Source: an uncultured Peptococcaceae bacterium (GTDB taxonomy: Bacteria; Bacillota; Peptococcia; Peptococcales; Peptococcaceae). Taken from it: a stretch of 36,296 nucleotides of DNA. Of this stretch, positions 7,981 to 15,892 are shown in pieces. Position 1 is the first letter of the stretch, and each line of letters begins with the position of its first letter. The stretch lies in assembly GCA_949743265.1 (NCBI GenBank), contig CATJSX010000034.1, positions 1 through 36,296 on the forward strand, in the 5' to 3' direction. The position numbers and the translations under genes are program-made. The notes under the pieces are model-generated. The model worked only from the letters and a program-made list of their open reading frames with translations, ran no database searches and was not told the DNA's origin.

Positions 7981-8580
7981 CTATTCCTCCTTTGCTTTCG
8001 GCAAAACAGTCACTTTGTGAGGCGGTACGTCCAAAAGTACTTGTACAGCGTTGGCAATTTGAGACTTAATTATCAAATCATCAGCCCCTTCGGCGACGAC
8101 AACAACGCCAACAACCTGTGGACGGTTTTGCTTAATGATAACAGGTTCATTACTACCTTGATTTTGATTTTTCATCACCAGTTTGACTTCTTGACGAGTT
8201 TCGTCAGTACTTTTGGTACTGCCATTTTGATTAGTTTCGCTGATAGTAGTTTGATTCATCTGATTTTCTTGAGCGTATTCAGTTTCAGTAGTCGTTGCTA
8301 ATGTTACTTTGACCACTACTTTGCCCACACCTTTAACTGCTTCTAACGCTTCAGTCAAATCAGCTGCCAGCCGTTCTTCATCGGTGATCAGCTCTGATTG
8401 TGTGCTGATTGAAGTTTCTGGTATGAGCGATGGCGAATCATCAACCGCTTGCTTAGGTTCGCGATTACCAAGAATCATAGACGCTACGCCGATAAAAGCT
8501 AACAATAACAAAAAAATAATATATTTTTTCTGTTCTTGATTGATAATGATACTGCCTTGCAACGATTGGTCATCACTCAT
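7981..8580 (-). CDS. spoIIIAG: Stage III sporulation protein AG
   Basis: The 199-residue protein has one membrane segment (about residues 21-40: YIIFLLLLAFIGVASMIL) and a ring-building domain (VKVTLATTTETEYA..., then VVGVVVVAEGADD... and VPPHKVTVLPK). SpoIIIAG forms the large ring of the mother-cell complex. A Gln/Asn/Thr-rich insertion lies between the two halves of the domain, as in other SpoIIIAG proteins. The ATG at 8580 has AGGAGG eight bases upstream and overlaps the spoIIIAF stop by eight bases, which implies translational coupling. Confidence 0.94.
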   Translation of the reverse strand: MSDDQSLQGSIIINQEQKKYIIFLLLLAFIGVASMILGNREPKQAVDDSPSLIPETSISTQSELITDEERLAADLTEALEAVKGVGKVVVKVTLATTTETEYAQENQMNQTTISETNQNGSTKSTDETRQEVKLVMKNQNQGSNEPVIIKQNRPQVVGVVVVAEGADDLIIKSQIANAVQVLLDVPPHKVTVLPKAKEE

Positions 8581-9106
8581 TACTCTCACCTCCTACGGAA
8601 AAATAGGCACTGATTTTTTCTTGGGGCAAATCAAAATAAGTACTAATTAAGGAAACGGCTTTTTGCGCAAGATGCTGGTCGGCTGTTTCTACTGGTTCAA
8701 GATAGAGCGCTACTGCTTCAATAGTGCCGTTTTGCCGATCAAGAGTAACTTCAGCGCGGCTGTTGGCGATACCATCAAGTAAAATGAGCAAAGCGTTCAT
8801 TTGCTGATTGATTTTTTGCTCGTATTGCGTTAACATTTCTTGCGTTAAACGAGCGCTGTATTGTTCGCTCTGTGCCATAAGCGTGTTGTTTTCGGCTGTC
8901 GCTTGCGGTACCATTATCCAGCCTGATAGAAAATCGCTGCTGTTAATCACTGCTGTGATAGGCTCCATAATACTTAAAATAATAAATAGCCCCATAACCA
9001 GTTTTAGATAAGGCCGCATACGGCTGTGAGGCAGAAGCAAATCCATGACCGTCGTTAAAATGATAATGAAAACGACATTAGCTACTAAAAACGCTATCTT
9101 GTCCAT
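8573..9106 (-). CDS. spoIIIAF: Stage III sporulation protein AF
   Basis: The 177-residue protein starts with two membrane segments (about residues 5-24 and 33-50), followed by a soluble domain with the recognisable LPQEKISAYFSVGG end. It matches SpoIIIAF in length, topology and operon place. The start has AAGGGAG upstream. The gene follows spoIIIAE by 15 bases and overlaps spoIIIAG. It contributes to the mother-cell transmembrane complex needed for sigma-G activity in the forespore. Confidence 0.92.
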   Translation of the reverse strand: MDKIAFLVANVVFIIILTTVMDLLLPHSRMRPYLKLVMGLFIILSIMEPITAVINSSDFLSGWIMVPQATAENNTLMAQSEQYSARLTQEMLTQYEQKINQQMNALLILLDGIANSRAEVTLDRQNGTIEAVALYLEPVETADQHLAQKAVSLISTYFDLPQEKISAYFSVGGESNE

Positions 9107-9121
9107 GACATTCTCCCTTCC

Positions 9122-10291
9122 TTAGCGCATCATTAGCGTTATATTAGCCGTTGTAGTCAAAATAACAATGGTAAAAAAGAACGTTACGGCAACAAACGCT
9201 ACTGCTGCAAAAATCAATAGGAAACTGTCGCCAATATCACTAATCATAGCGGTCGCTTGCTTTTCGCCCAAAGGCTGCACCATAGCGCCAGTAAATTTAT
9301 ACAACAAATAGATGATGAAGATTTTCACCGCAGGTAAAAGCGTGAGCAAAATAATGACCAACAACCCTAAAATACCAAAAGCGTTTTTAATCAATAATGA
9401 GCCGCTGATAACCGTTTCATAAATATCGGATAGCATATTGCCGACCACTGGGATAAAAGCACCGGCTACATACTTTACCGTTCTAACGCCCATACCGTCG
9501 ATCACAGCACTGCCAAATCCCTGAATACTAATGAGTGCCAAAAAAAGACTGCTGCTAACGCTAATCGCCGCTAAAATAATCTGTCGAAATAGACTGGCGA
9601 GCTTATCCATACTAAATTCTACCGAAAGATTGTTGGCAATTTTAAGCACGACTTCAAAATAAATTAGCGGAAAAACCAAATACCGAAATAAATTGCCCAT
9701 CAGATTAACGCCGATATATAATGATGGTTGCAAAGCGCTAACAGCAGCGCCGTTGCCTAAAGAAGCCATCAAAACAAACTGTATTGGCATTAAAAGCTGC
9801 ATAAACCGTACCATACGTTCTATAGCGCTTTGACCCAAATCAATTACCAATTGTACCGAATGGACAATGAGCAACAAAATCATTGACATTACGACTAAAT
9901 TAGCTAGTTTGCCAACAGTATCGTGAGTAAAACTGCGTCCTAAATTGCCCAAAACGGCGCTCATAATGACCAAAAAAATCAATTTGCCCACAATAGTGAC
10001 GTTATATGCCAATTCGCGGCGAAAAATTTGCATTATGCCGTTAGTAAAAGTTTCAAAATCAAGAGTGATCTCTCCTTTGATAAAACGTTCGACAAAATTG
10101 CTCAATGTTCCTGAAGGCAAATATTGCTCTAGCTCGGCATCGATTTCTACCAAAAGCGCTTCAATATCTTTCGTATCCAAAAGTTTCAATTGCTCTGTTG
10201 CTTCTTGAGCAGTTGTTTCGTCATCAGCCCATACTATATGTGGAAACAAACTAAACCCAATAAGAAAGCATAAGACTATTTTTTGTTTCAT
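9122..10291 (-). CDS. spoIIIAE: Stage III sporulation protein AE
   Basis: The 389-residue protein has a signal peptide (MKQKIVLCFLIGFSLFPHIVWA), a short acidic outer segment, and about seven to eight membrane spans. Conserved stretches include DGMGVRTVKYVAGAFIPVVGNMLSD and the GSLLIKNAFG segment. SpoIIIAE is the large polytopic subunit of the SpoIIIA complex, and length and position fit. An AGAGGTGA site precedes the ATG. It follows spoIIIAD by 10 bases. Confidence 0.95.
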   Translation of the reverse strand: MKQKIVLCFLIGFSLFPHIVWADDETTAQEATEQLKLLDTKDIEALLVEIDAELEQYLPSGTLSNFVERFIKGEITLDFETFTNGIMQIFRRELAYNVTIVGKLIFLVIMSAVLGNLGRSFTHDTVGKLANLVVMSMILLLIVHSVQLVIDLGQSAIERMVRFMQLLMPIQFVLMASLGNGAAVSALQPSLYIGVNLMGNLFRYLVFPLIYFEVVLKIANNLSVEFSMDKLASLFRQIILAAISVSSSLFLALISIQGFGSAVIDGMGVRTVKYVAGAFIPVVGNMLSDIYETVISGSLLIKNAFGILGLLVIILLTLLPAVKIFIIYLLYKFTGAMVQPLGEKQATAMISDIGDSFLLIFAAVAFVAVTFFFTIVILTTTANITLMMR

Positions 10292-10301
10292 CAGCTCACC
10301 T

Positions 10302-10688
10302 CTAGGGGATCAACTGTAGAATCGCTTCTAAAATAGAAACCAAAATAGGAATCGCTAGCGTAATAATGATAATTTTGCCTGCTAATTCTATTTTGGCAGC
10401 AATGGCAGAGCTGCCGGCATCTCGACAAATTTCTGCCGAAAATTCGGTCAAATAAGCAATCCCCACTACTTTGAATATCGTAGTAACGTAAATTAAATTG
10501 ACTTCTGCTTTATTAGCTAATTCGCGAAAAACTGCCAAAATTGCTGAAATTTTGTCCATCATCAATACAAAAATTATTACGCCGAAAGCGATTACCAAAT
10601 AAATACCAAATACGCTTTTTTGCTCATTTAAAACCATCAGCATGATGACTGTTGCCAAGCCTAAGCCTACAATTTGAAAGATTTCCAT
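10302..10688 (-). CDS. spoIIIAD: Stage III sporulation protein AD
   Basis: The 128-residue membrane protein (four predicted spans) begins MEIFQIVGLGLATVIMLMV and contains the family segment FSAEICRDAGSSAIAAKIELAGK. I start it at the ATG at 10688, which gives normal family length. A longer in-frame reading would overlap spoIIIAC and adds unrelated sequence. The ribosome binding site is weak, and the gene begins 19 bases after the spoIIIAC stop, so coupling is likely. Confidence 0.92.
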   Translation of the reverse strand: MEIFQIVGLGLATVIMLMVLNEQKSVFGIYLVIAFGVIIFVLMMDKISAILAVFRELANKAEVNLIYVTTIFKVVGIAYLTEFSAEICRDAGSSAIAAKIELAGKIIIITLAIPILVSILEAILQLIP

Positions 10689-10707
10689 CTTGCCCACATC
10701 TTTTCCG

Positions 10708-10905
10708 TTAATACAGCGCAAAAACAGTGCGTACATAATCGAATAATTCAGAGAGCAGGTCAATGACCATGAAGAGTACTACTGCTAATCCCGCTAACGT
10801 CGCTAAACTGGCCAGATCATCTTTGCCAAAAGATTTTAATACGCTGTTTAACACCGCTATCAAAATGCCAATGCCAGCAATTTTGAACACAATACTAATA
10901 TCCAT
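10708..10905 (-). CDS. spoIIIAC: Stage III sporulation protein AC
   Basis: The 65-residue protein has two membrane segments. Typical family features are the start MDISIVFKIAGIGIL, the loop KSFGKDDLASLATLAG and the end LFDYVRTVFALY. I use the ATG at 10905, which gives the normal size for SpoIIIAC (about 65-68 residues); the open frame continues 24 codons further upstream but only into spoIIIAB. It pairs with SpoIIIAD in the membrane. Confidence 0.93.
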   Translation of the reverse strand: MDISIVFKIAGIGILIAVLNSVLKSFGKDDLASLATLAGLAVVLFMVIDLLSELFDYVRTVFALY

Positions 10906-10922
10906 TTCTGCTTTCAGCCCCT

Positions 10923-11438
10923 TCAAATCAAAATGAGTACAGCGGCAATTCCTAAAGTAATACCTAAATACTGCCAAATGCGCTGGTTTTTGTCCCGTTC
11001 TTGTATGGCTTCTTGATATTGTTCTTGTAGCTGCTGCGACAACAAACGAAATTTTTTCTTTTCTTCCGCTAAATCGCCTTCACCTAAACCTTGACCAAAG
11101 TACCATAGACAATCTAGATCATTTTTTTTGAGCGCTGATACGCGTCCTAATGATTGCAAAAAATGGCGCCATGCTTCTGTTAGAGTCAGCCGATGGAACA
11201 ATAAATCTTCACCAACATTTATCAGTAAAGAACTTAATGGCTCTGCTGTTCGTTTACCAATACGGTCAAATGCTTTTGGCAGCGGCGTCAAGCCATAGCA
11301 AATTTCCGTCTCCAGTAGTCCAAAAGCGCTTTGCAGCATTTGCAACTGTTGCGCACGCAAAGTATAATGATGCGCCACCAAAAAACCGATAGCACTGAAA
11401 GCGACGATAATAGCGACAGCTCCAACTATTTTCAACAT
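10923..11438 (-). CDS. spoIIIAB: Stage III sporulation protein AB
   Basis: The 171-residue protein is anchored by an N-terminal membrane segment (LKIVGAVAIIVAFSAIGFLVA) and ends in a second hydrophobic helix (LGITLGIAAVLILI). The part between contains the family signature LLETEICYGLTPLPKAFDRIG. SpoIIIAB resembles GspF-type platform proteins and is thought to work with the SpoIIIAA ATPase. Its ATG overlaps the spoIIIAA coding end by seven bases. Confidence 0.93.
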   Translation of the reverse strand: MLKIVGAVAIIVAFSAIGFLVAHHYTLRAQQLQMLQSAFGLLETEICYGLTPLPKAFDRIGKRTAEPLSSLLINVGEDLLFHRLTLTEAWRHFLQSLGRVSALKKNDLDCLWYFGQGLGEGDLAEEKKKFRLLSQQLQEQYQEAIQERDKNQRIWQYLGITLGIAAVLILI

Positions 11439-12421
11439 TTTTCCATCACCGTATAATCATTGCCGTCACTAGCCATGACCAGTTCTAAACGACCGATTCT
11501 TTCTTTGTTAGTTAAAAAAATAATACGTTCAAAAGAATGGCTGTCCAACAATGGACGCAAAAACGGTCGATTACACAGTTCTCGCCAACAACTGCCATGA
11601 ATAGTGGCAATAACCTTAACGCCAGCGCTTAACGCCATTGAAATGGCGTTAATATCCTCTTTGGTACCAATTTCATCAGTGACGATAACTTGCGGCGACA
11701 TGGAGCGAATCATCATTACCATGCCTTCCGATTTGGGACAACCATCAAGAATATCTGTGCGTATCCCCACCTCGAGCTGGGCTTCGCCATCAACAGAACC
11801 AGCGATTTCCGAGCGTTCGTCAACCAAACCTACGGTCATACTGCCTAGAGGTGCATAAAGTCCGTCGCTTAATTGGCGCACTATATCGCGAAGTAATGTC
11901 GTTTTGCCGCAGCCAGGCGGAGCAGCAATAAGCGTATTACATAAACGATGCTTTTCATTAAGGTAAGGCATTATCCTGTCAGCCGCCCCAAGGACTTGAT
12001 GAGCGATACGAAAATTTAAGCTGGAAATATTTTTCATCGTTCGGATATTGCCGCCTTCCAATAAAGCTTTGCCGCTGAGTCCGACGCGATGACCGCCAGT
12101 AATGGTGATATAGCCTCGCCGATATTCTTCTTCCCAAGCATAAACGGAACTTTGATTCAACCGTTCGATGATATAATTTAATTGTTCTCTTTGGCAAATG
12201 ACGTTTAATACTTGCTCCTTACCCGAACGATAAAGTATCATTAACGGCCGATACAAGCGAATTCGAATTTCTGCAGCTTCCTCTAGCTGAACTTGTGTCA
12301 AAAACAGCGATTGAAATTCTAAAGGAAAAAAATCATTAACGATTTGATTTAAGGGACATTTCGGCAGTTTGGTAGGTCGTATTTTTTGCTGAGGCTTGTC
12401 AGCAAATTTAATAACCGTCAT
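11432..12421 (-). CDS. spoIIIAA: Stage III sporulation protein AA, secretion-type ATPase
   Basis: The 329-residue cytoplasmic ATPase opens the spoIIIA operon. The P-loop APPGCGKTTLLRD carries K173; a Walker B-like stretch MSPQVIVTDEIG and the GHRVGLSGKA segment match the family. It is related to GspE/PilT secretion ATPases and powers the SpoIIIA channel. GGAGG lies eight bases before the ATG. The 170 bases upstream contain a CATAAATA element (minus strand, near 12445-12455) that resembles a sigma-E -10, but I could not find a convincing -35. Confidence 0.95.
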   Translation of the reverse strand: MTVIKFADKPQQKIRPTKLPKCPLNQIVNDFFPLEFQSLFLTQVQLEEAAEIRIRLYRPLMILYRSGKEQVLNVICQREQLNYIIERLNQSSVYAWEEEYRRGYITITGGHRVGLSGKALLEGGNIRTMKNISSLNFRIAHQVLGAADRIMPYLNEKHRLCNTLIAAPPGCGKTTLLRDIVRQLSDGLYAPLGSMTVGLVDERSEIAGSVDGEAQLEVGIRTDILDGCPKSEGMVMMIRSMSPQVIVTDEIGTKEDINAISMALSAGVKVIATIHGSCWRELCNRPFLRPLLDSHSFERIIFLTNKERIGRLELVMASDGNDYTVMEKC

Positions 12422-12475
12422 CTTTTCGCCTCCTTGTCCCTATATATTTATGCACAAAATAGATTTTCAGAACAA

Positions 12476-12521
12476 AAAAAGCGGTGGCTTGAAATTTATT
12501 ATTTCAAAACTACCGCTTTTT
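12476..12521 (-). terminator. Terminator of the blaR1-type gene
   Basis: A GC-containing stem (arms with GCGGT and ACCGC) with an inner TTGAAAT/ATTTCAA helix has a small bulge, and a run of seven T on the minus strand follows. It lies 71 bases beyond the stop of the BlaR1-type gene and upstream of spoIIIAA, insulating the two units. Confidence 0.85.
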
Positions 12522-12591
12522 GTTTGGTCATATAGATATCAGCGCTGAAATAAGGGTTTTTATTATGCCGTTGTTCTGGTAGTTGTGAAAA

Positions 12592-14742
12592 TCAGGCGGC
12601 CTTTGTCACAAATCCGATAGAAATGCTCCCTCTTACATTTTCCAATGTGCCGTCTGTTGCCCGAAGAAACAGTTTATAGGTTCCAGATTCCACTGGAGGC
12701 TTAAAAGTAAAATTTGCAGTACATTTCAACGCTTCATCTTGCTGACGTAAATTCTTTACACAATAATAGATCGTGTTCAAATGAATATCTTCATGTTTAA
12801 CCAAACCAACTTGCAATCCATTTCCCATTTCCGCTAAAACATCATACCAAATTCTATCTCCATCGGATAGGGTGTATTCGCCCAGCCAAACGATTTCTCC
12901 ATCCACTACCGTTTCTAAATTAACGGGAATGATTTGAGAATGAGAAATTTTGTCTTCAACAGATTTCTGCCAATCGTCATTGCTCATATCTTTCAGTAGC
13001 TCCATTACTTCTGACTCAGTCATATAGATAACGTCTGTAATTTTGTTATCCGCATCACGGGTGATTTTAATATTGATGATTCCCACTGGGTTCATGTTCA
13101 GTGTGTAAAAGGATTTATTGGCGTGAATGTCCAGAAAAATATTGACCAACTGCCCTTGATAATAATAATCCTTGCCGTTCATTGTAATGCCTACAGCTTG
13201 ATATTCTGTCTTTTGCGCTGCAGCCCATTCTTTGTCCTTTTCATCTTTTAGTTCATCAAATTCATGATTCTTATCCAATTTGTTAAACAGCATGGATTGG
13301 AAATTCCATTTTCCATCTTCCAATGCCCGATCCAGCCAAAATTCCAGTTCCACTTCATTCATACAATCTGTTAAAATGGAGAAAAATGCGATTTCTTCAT
13401 CGGCATATGCTTTTTCAGCGAGTTCGACAAACAGAGAAGAATTTGTGTCAAGCCCGCGTACAGCGACAGAAAAGAATGCAAAGTCGCCATCAGCATAGAT
13501 TGTTTTAAGCCATTGTTCTTGTGCTTCCTCGTTCAGATGAGAAAAGACGATTTGAAACAACGGTAGGCTGCCAGCCTTATAATACTGCTCCGCTTGCGAA
13601 GCATAATCTTGACGGTTTGTCCGTATGTTTTCCTGCGTATGGTTTTTACTCATAACTGATGATGGCGCAGCTGTTGTATCATTAGTTGCTGCAGCGACGG
13701 GATAAACACCGACAAAAATCGCTCCAAATATTACGCATAGCGTCAGTACGACTGTCAAAAGCCGCATTGTCGTTGATTTCTTTTTAAAATTCATAATAGC
13801 ACCTAACCTTTCTTTCAACAATTGTTTATTTTCGCTTAAAGTGACAGCTCCGAGATTTTCTTTGTATTTCCCAATTGCCGCCATAGTATCGAGCAAAGTT
13901 TTGCCATAGTCTTGCGCATTATCAGTTCCTATTTTCGTAAGAACCGCTTCATCACAGGAAAATTCGCACGCCTTGGTAATTTCACGGCTCATAAGATACA
14001 CAAGCGGATTAAACCAATGCAGACAGACCGTAATCTGTACCAGCCATTTATAGAATATATCCCCTCGCTTGTAGTGCGTCAATTCATGCAGAACTATATA
14101 CTGTAAATCTTTTTCGGAAACATCCGCGCTTGGCAGCACAATACACGAATGGAAAAAACCAATCAGTAGCGGTGAAGAAATCAATGGATTGACACATAAC
14201 TCTACCGGTTTTTGCATACCTACCTGTTTTGCGGTGATGGAAAGTAGGTCTAAAATCTCAAGATCGGAAATCGGGATCAATCCAGCCTTAAGATATCGTA
14301 TAAATCCTTGATAAATTGTTACTTTTCGCATCAGCAGCCCCAATGCAACTACAAGCCAAATCAGCCAAACGTGATTGGTTAACAACACCCAAATCTCTTG
14401 CAGCAGATGAACGGTTGTCAAATTTTCTACTGGAGGGTTCAAAATTTCATTATTCTGCTCCAAATCGGTAACAGGCGCAAGAATAGTTCCTAAAGTTTCT
14501 AGCGCAGGTTGCTGCGGAACAGTGTGAGTAATTGTCTGAGCGACAGTTTGATAGGTTTTTCCCAATAGGTTTACTTCTGTCTCGAACGGGAGCAACAATC
14601 GCAAAACAACAACCAGCCAAATATAATACTGCCACTGTCGGCTGATTTTATCTTTTAAAAATCGTTTTCCCAAAAGCAGCGCCAGAATAAGCAGCCCGCT
14701 GGAAAAAGACATAGACAGGAAGATTTTCAAAACCGCGTTCAT
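12592..14742 (-). CDS. BlaR1/MecR1-type M56 metalloprotease sensor with repeat-bearing outer region
   Basis: The 716-residue membrane protein has an M56 peptidase domain with HELTH at H219-H223 (E220 catalytic, both His for zinc), flanked by four membrane segments and a fifth at about residues 325-350. BlaR1 proteins cleave the BlaI repressor when an outer sensor domain binds ligand. Here the outer part shows no SxxK/KTG penicillin-binding signature. It has about four repeats of some 30 residues (roughly 387-510), with recurring units such as ADGDFAFFSVAVRGL, ADEEIAFFSILTDCM and EDGKWNFQSMLFNKL, and then a possibly beta-rich C-terminal domain. The signal may therefore not be a beta-lactam. 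The start overlaps the blaI-type stop by four bases (ATGA). Confidence 0.88.
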   Translation of the reverse strand: MNAVLKIFLSMSFSSGLLILALLLGKRFLKDKISRQWQYYIWLVVVLRLLLPFETEVNLLGKTYQTVAQTITHTVPQQPALETLGTILAPVTDLEQNNEILNPPVENLTTVHLLQEIWVLLTNHVWLIWLVVALGLLMRKVTIYQGFIRYLKAGLIPISDLEILDLLSITAKQVGMQKPVELCVNPLISSPLLIGFFHSCIVLPSADVSEKDLQYIVLHELTHYKRGDIFYKWLVQITVCLHWFNPLVYLMSREITKACEFSCDEAVLTKIGTDNAQDYGKTLLDTMAAIGKYKENLGAVTLSENKQLLKERLGAIMNFKKKSTTMRLLTVVLTLCVIFGAIFVGVYPVAAATNDTTAAPSSVMSKNHTQENIRTNRQDYASQAEQYYKAGSLPLFQIVFSHLNEEAQEQWLKTIYADGDFAFFSVAVRGLDTNSSLFVELAEKAYADEEIAFFSILTDCMNEVELEFWLDRALEDGKWNFQSMLFNKLDKNHEFDELKDEKDKEWAAAQKTEYQAVGITMNGKDYYYQGQLVNIFLDIHANKSFYTLNMNPVGIINIKITRDADNKITDVIYMTESEVMELLKDMSNDDWQKSVEDKISHSQIIPVNLETVVDGEIVWLGEYTLSDGDRIWYDVLAEMGNGLQVGLVKHEDIHLNTIYYCVKNLRQQDEALKCTANFTFKPPVESGTYKLFLRATDGTLENVRGSISIGFVTKAA

Positions 14743-15122
14743 TGTGATTTTTTTCCTTTCTCCAACAGATTTTTCAATTCCTCGTATTCTTCTTCTGTCA
14801 GCAGATCGCCCATAATCAGATTGGAAACCAGTCCTTTTGCACTTCCTTCATAGATTTTATTCAGAAAATTTTTCGTCTGTGTTGTTTGGTATTCTGTTTC
14901 TGAAACGAGCATCGTATATTCGTTGCGACGTCCGATTTTCTTGGCACTCAAAAACCCCTTATTCATCAGCCGCGACAAGAGAACAATCAAAGTATTTTTT
15001 TGACATGGCTTACCCCTAGCCGCCAATTCGTCCATAATATAAGAAAATAACGTTACTTTCTCTGAATTGCCCCATACGATTTTCATAATTTCAAGTTCAG
15101 CATCGGATAATTGCTGTATCAT
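14739..15122 (-). CDS. BlaI/MecI/CopY-family transcriptional repressor
   Basis: The 127-residue protein matches the penicillinase-repressor family: an N-terminal winged helix (SDAELEIMKIVWGNSEKVT...) with the recognition region QKNTLIVLLSRLMNKGFLSAKKIGRRNEY, and a C-terminal dimerisation helix pair with LLTEEEYEELKNLL. It is encoded immediately upstream of its partner sensor, overlapping it by four bases. AAGGAGG precedes the ATG. It should bind the two dyads in its own promoter and be inactivated by the M56 protease. Confidence 0.94.
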   Translation of the reverse strand: MIQQLSDAELEIMKIVWGNSEKVTLFSYIMDELAARGKPCQKNTLIVLLSRLMNKGFLSAKKIGRRNEYTMLVSETEYQTTQTKNFLNKIYEGSAKGLVSNLIMGDLLTEEEYEELKNLLEKGKKSQ

Positions 15123-15143
15123 ATTTTCGCCTCCTTATTGTAT

Positions 15144-15193
15144 AACACGATGTTATTATTTAATAATATAACATCGTGTTGTCTTTTTGTCAA
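15144..15193 (-). promoter_or_regulatory. Promoter with two BlaI-type operators
   Basis: On the minus strand TTGACA (complement of 15188-15193) is followed after 17 bases by TATATT (complement of 15165-15170), a near-consensus sigma-A promoter. Two dyads, AACAcgaTGTT at 15144-15154 and AACAtcgTGTT at 15170-15180, resemble BlaI/CopY operators (TACAnnTGTA type). One covers the spacer and the -10 edge; the other lies just downstream of the -10. They are mirror images in a 13-bp inverted repeat, so autorepression is the clear reading. Confidence 0.85.
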
Positions 15194-15327
15194 GTCCTCA
15201 TTAACGCCGAAATAAGAGAGCTTTTAATCCGACTTTTGCACTATTTTAAGGAAGTGAATAAATAGCACAAATAGGATACTTGCGAGTTTCGCAGAGCAAA
15301 AATGCTCGTTAATGCGCCTCACATATC

Positions 15328-15650
15328 ATGATAAGATTTATCCTTTACTACTTAAAGGATAAAAATAAACTGTCCATTACTACGGTAAAGCGGCTTGAAA
15401 AGTATTTGTCTTTATGCTGTTTTTGTGATAGCGTTTAATATTAACTATGCCAACGGTATAAGAGATAATGATTTTAATAAATCGGACAATGATCAGCCAA
15501 TCACAAGTTTGATTGCTGAAAAATTTTTGCAAAATATAATTTTTCATGTTGCTGATGTATAAAACTAAAATGAATACAAACTACGAACCATCATCAATAA
15601 TATTCTGCAAGAAACGTTTGACAAGCAATATCGATTATGATAAAAAAGAA
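15328..15650 (+). pseudogene. Decayed coding relic, family unknown
   Basis: Translation in successive frames gives protein-like pieces that do not join without frameshifts. An ATG at 15328 opens a short frame (MIRFILYYLKDKNKLSITT..., including VKRLEKYLSLCC). A second frame overlapping its end reads YAVFVIAFNINYANGIRD, then DNDQPITSLIAEKFLQNII, to a stop at 15560-15562. A third reads INNILQETFDKQYRL and stops near 15650. No good ribosome binding site precedes the pieces. A terminator-like hairpin about 30 bases after the last piece supports a former plus-strand gene. An alternative is a 55-residue secreted peptide starting at the TTG at 15395. I do not recognise the family. Confidence 0.35.
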
Positions 15651-15678
15651 TAAAAAGCGTTTGTTCACAATACAACAT

Positions 15679-15709
15679 AATTTTTCAGCATAACGCTGAA
15701 AAATTTTTT
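15679..15709 (+). terminator. Terminator-like hairpin after the decayed gene
   Basis: An 11-bp stem (15679-15689 with 15695-15705), closed by CAGC/GCTG with a five-base loop, leads into a run of T. It points along the plus strand, where no intact gene lies upstream, so it probably belongs to the relic at 15328-15650. Confidence 0.6.
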
Positions 15710-15723
15710 AGTGTCATTGCGCA

Positions 15724-15804
15724 GCAACAATCGATATATCGTCCAATATATGCATGAAACTCAGTGATGCATATATTCGCCATTATATCGCCAGTTCTTG
15801 TTGC
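15724..15804. repeat. Nested long hairpin, about 81 bases
   Basis: Three helices stack with internal loops between them: 15724-15730 with 15798-15804 (7 bp), 15732-15738 with 15784-15790 (7 bp), and 15745-15755 with 15767-15777 (11 bp, loop of 11). A symmetric six-by-six internal loop separates the second and third helices. There is no T-tract. It could be a structured RNA upstream of trmK, a REP/MITE-like element or a cruciform site. Confidence 0.5.
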
Positions 15805-15892
15805 ATTAGCAAACATTTCATTTTGAAGCAAAAGTTTTCTTTAGCATTATCTGATTTTTATTAAACGAAATTTTTCGCAAGGAGTTGAAACA

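Larger units (their letters stand above)
15194..15892. other. Gene-poor region with a decayed reading frame and hairpins
   Basis: This 700-base stretch has no intact gene. It contains protein-like frame fragments at 15328-15650, a terminator-like hairpin at 15679-15709, and a large nested hairpin at 15724-15804. A small 11-bp hairpin lies at 15337-15363. The trmK ribosome binding site is at its right end. Confidence 0.5.

Noticed and set aside
12422-12475. Sigma-E promoter for spoIIIA
   Set aside because: A CATAAATA-like -10 is present, but no matching -35 could be found at the right distance, so it is mentioned only in the spoIIIAA entry.
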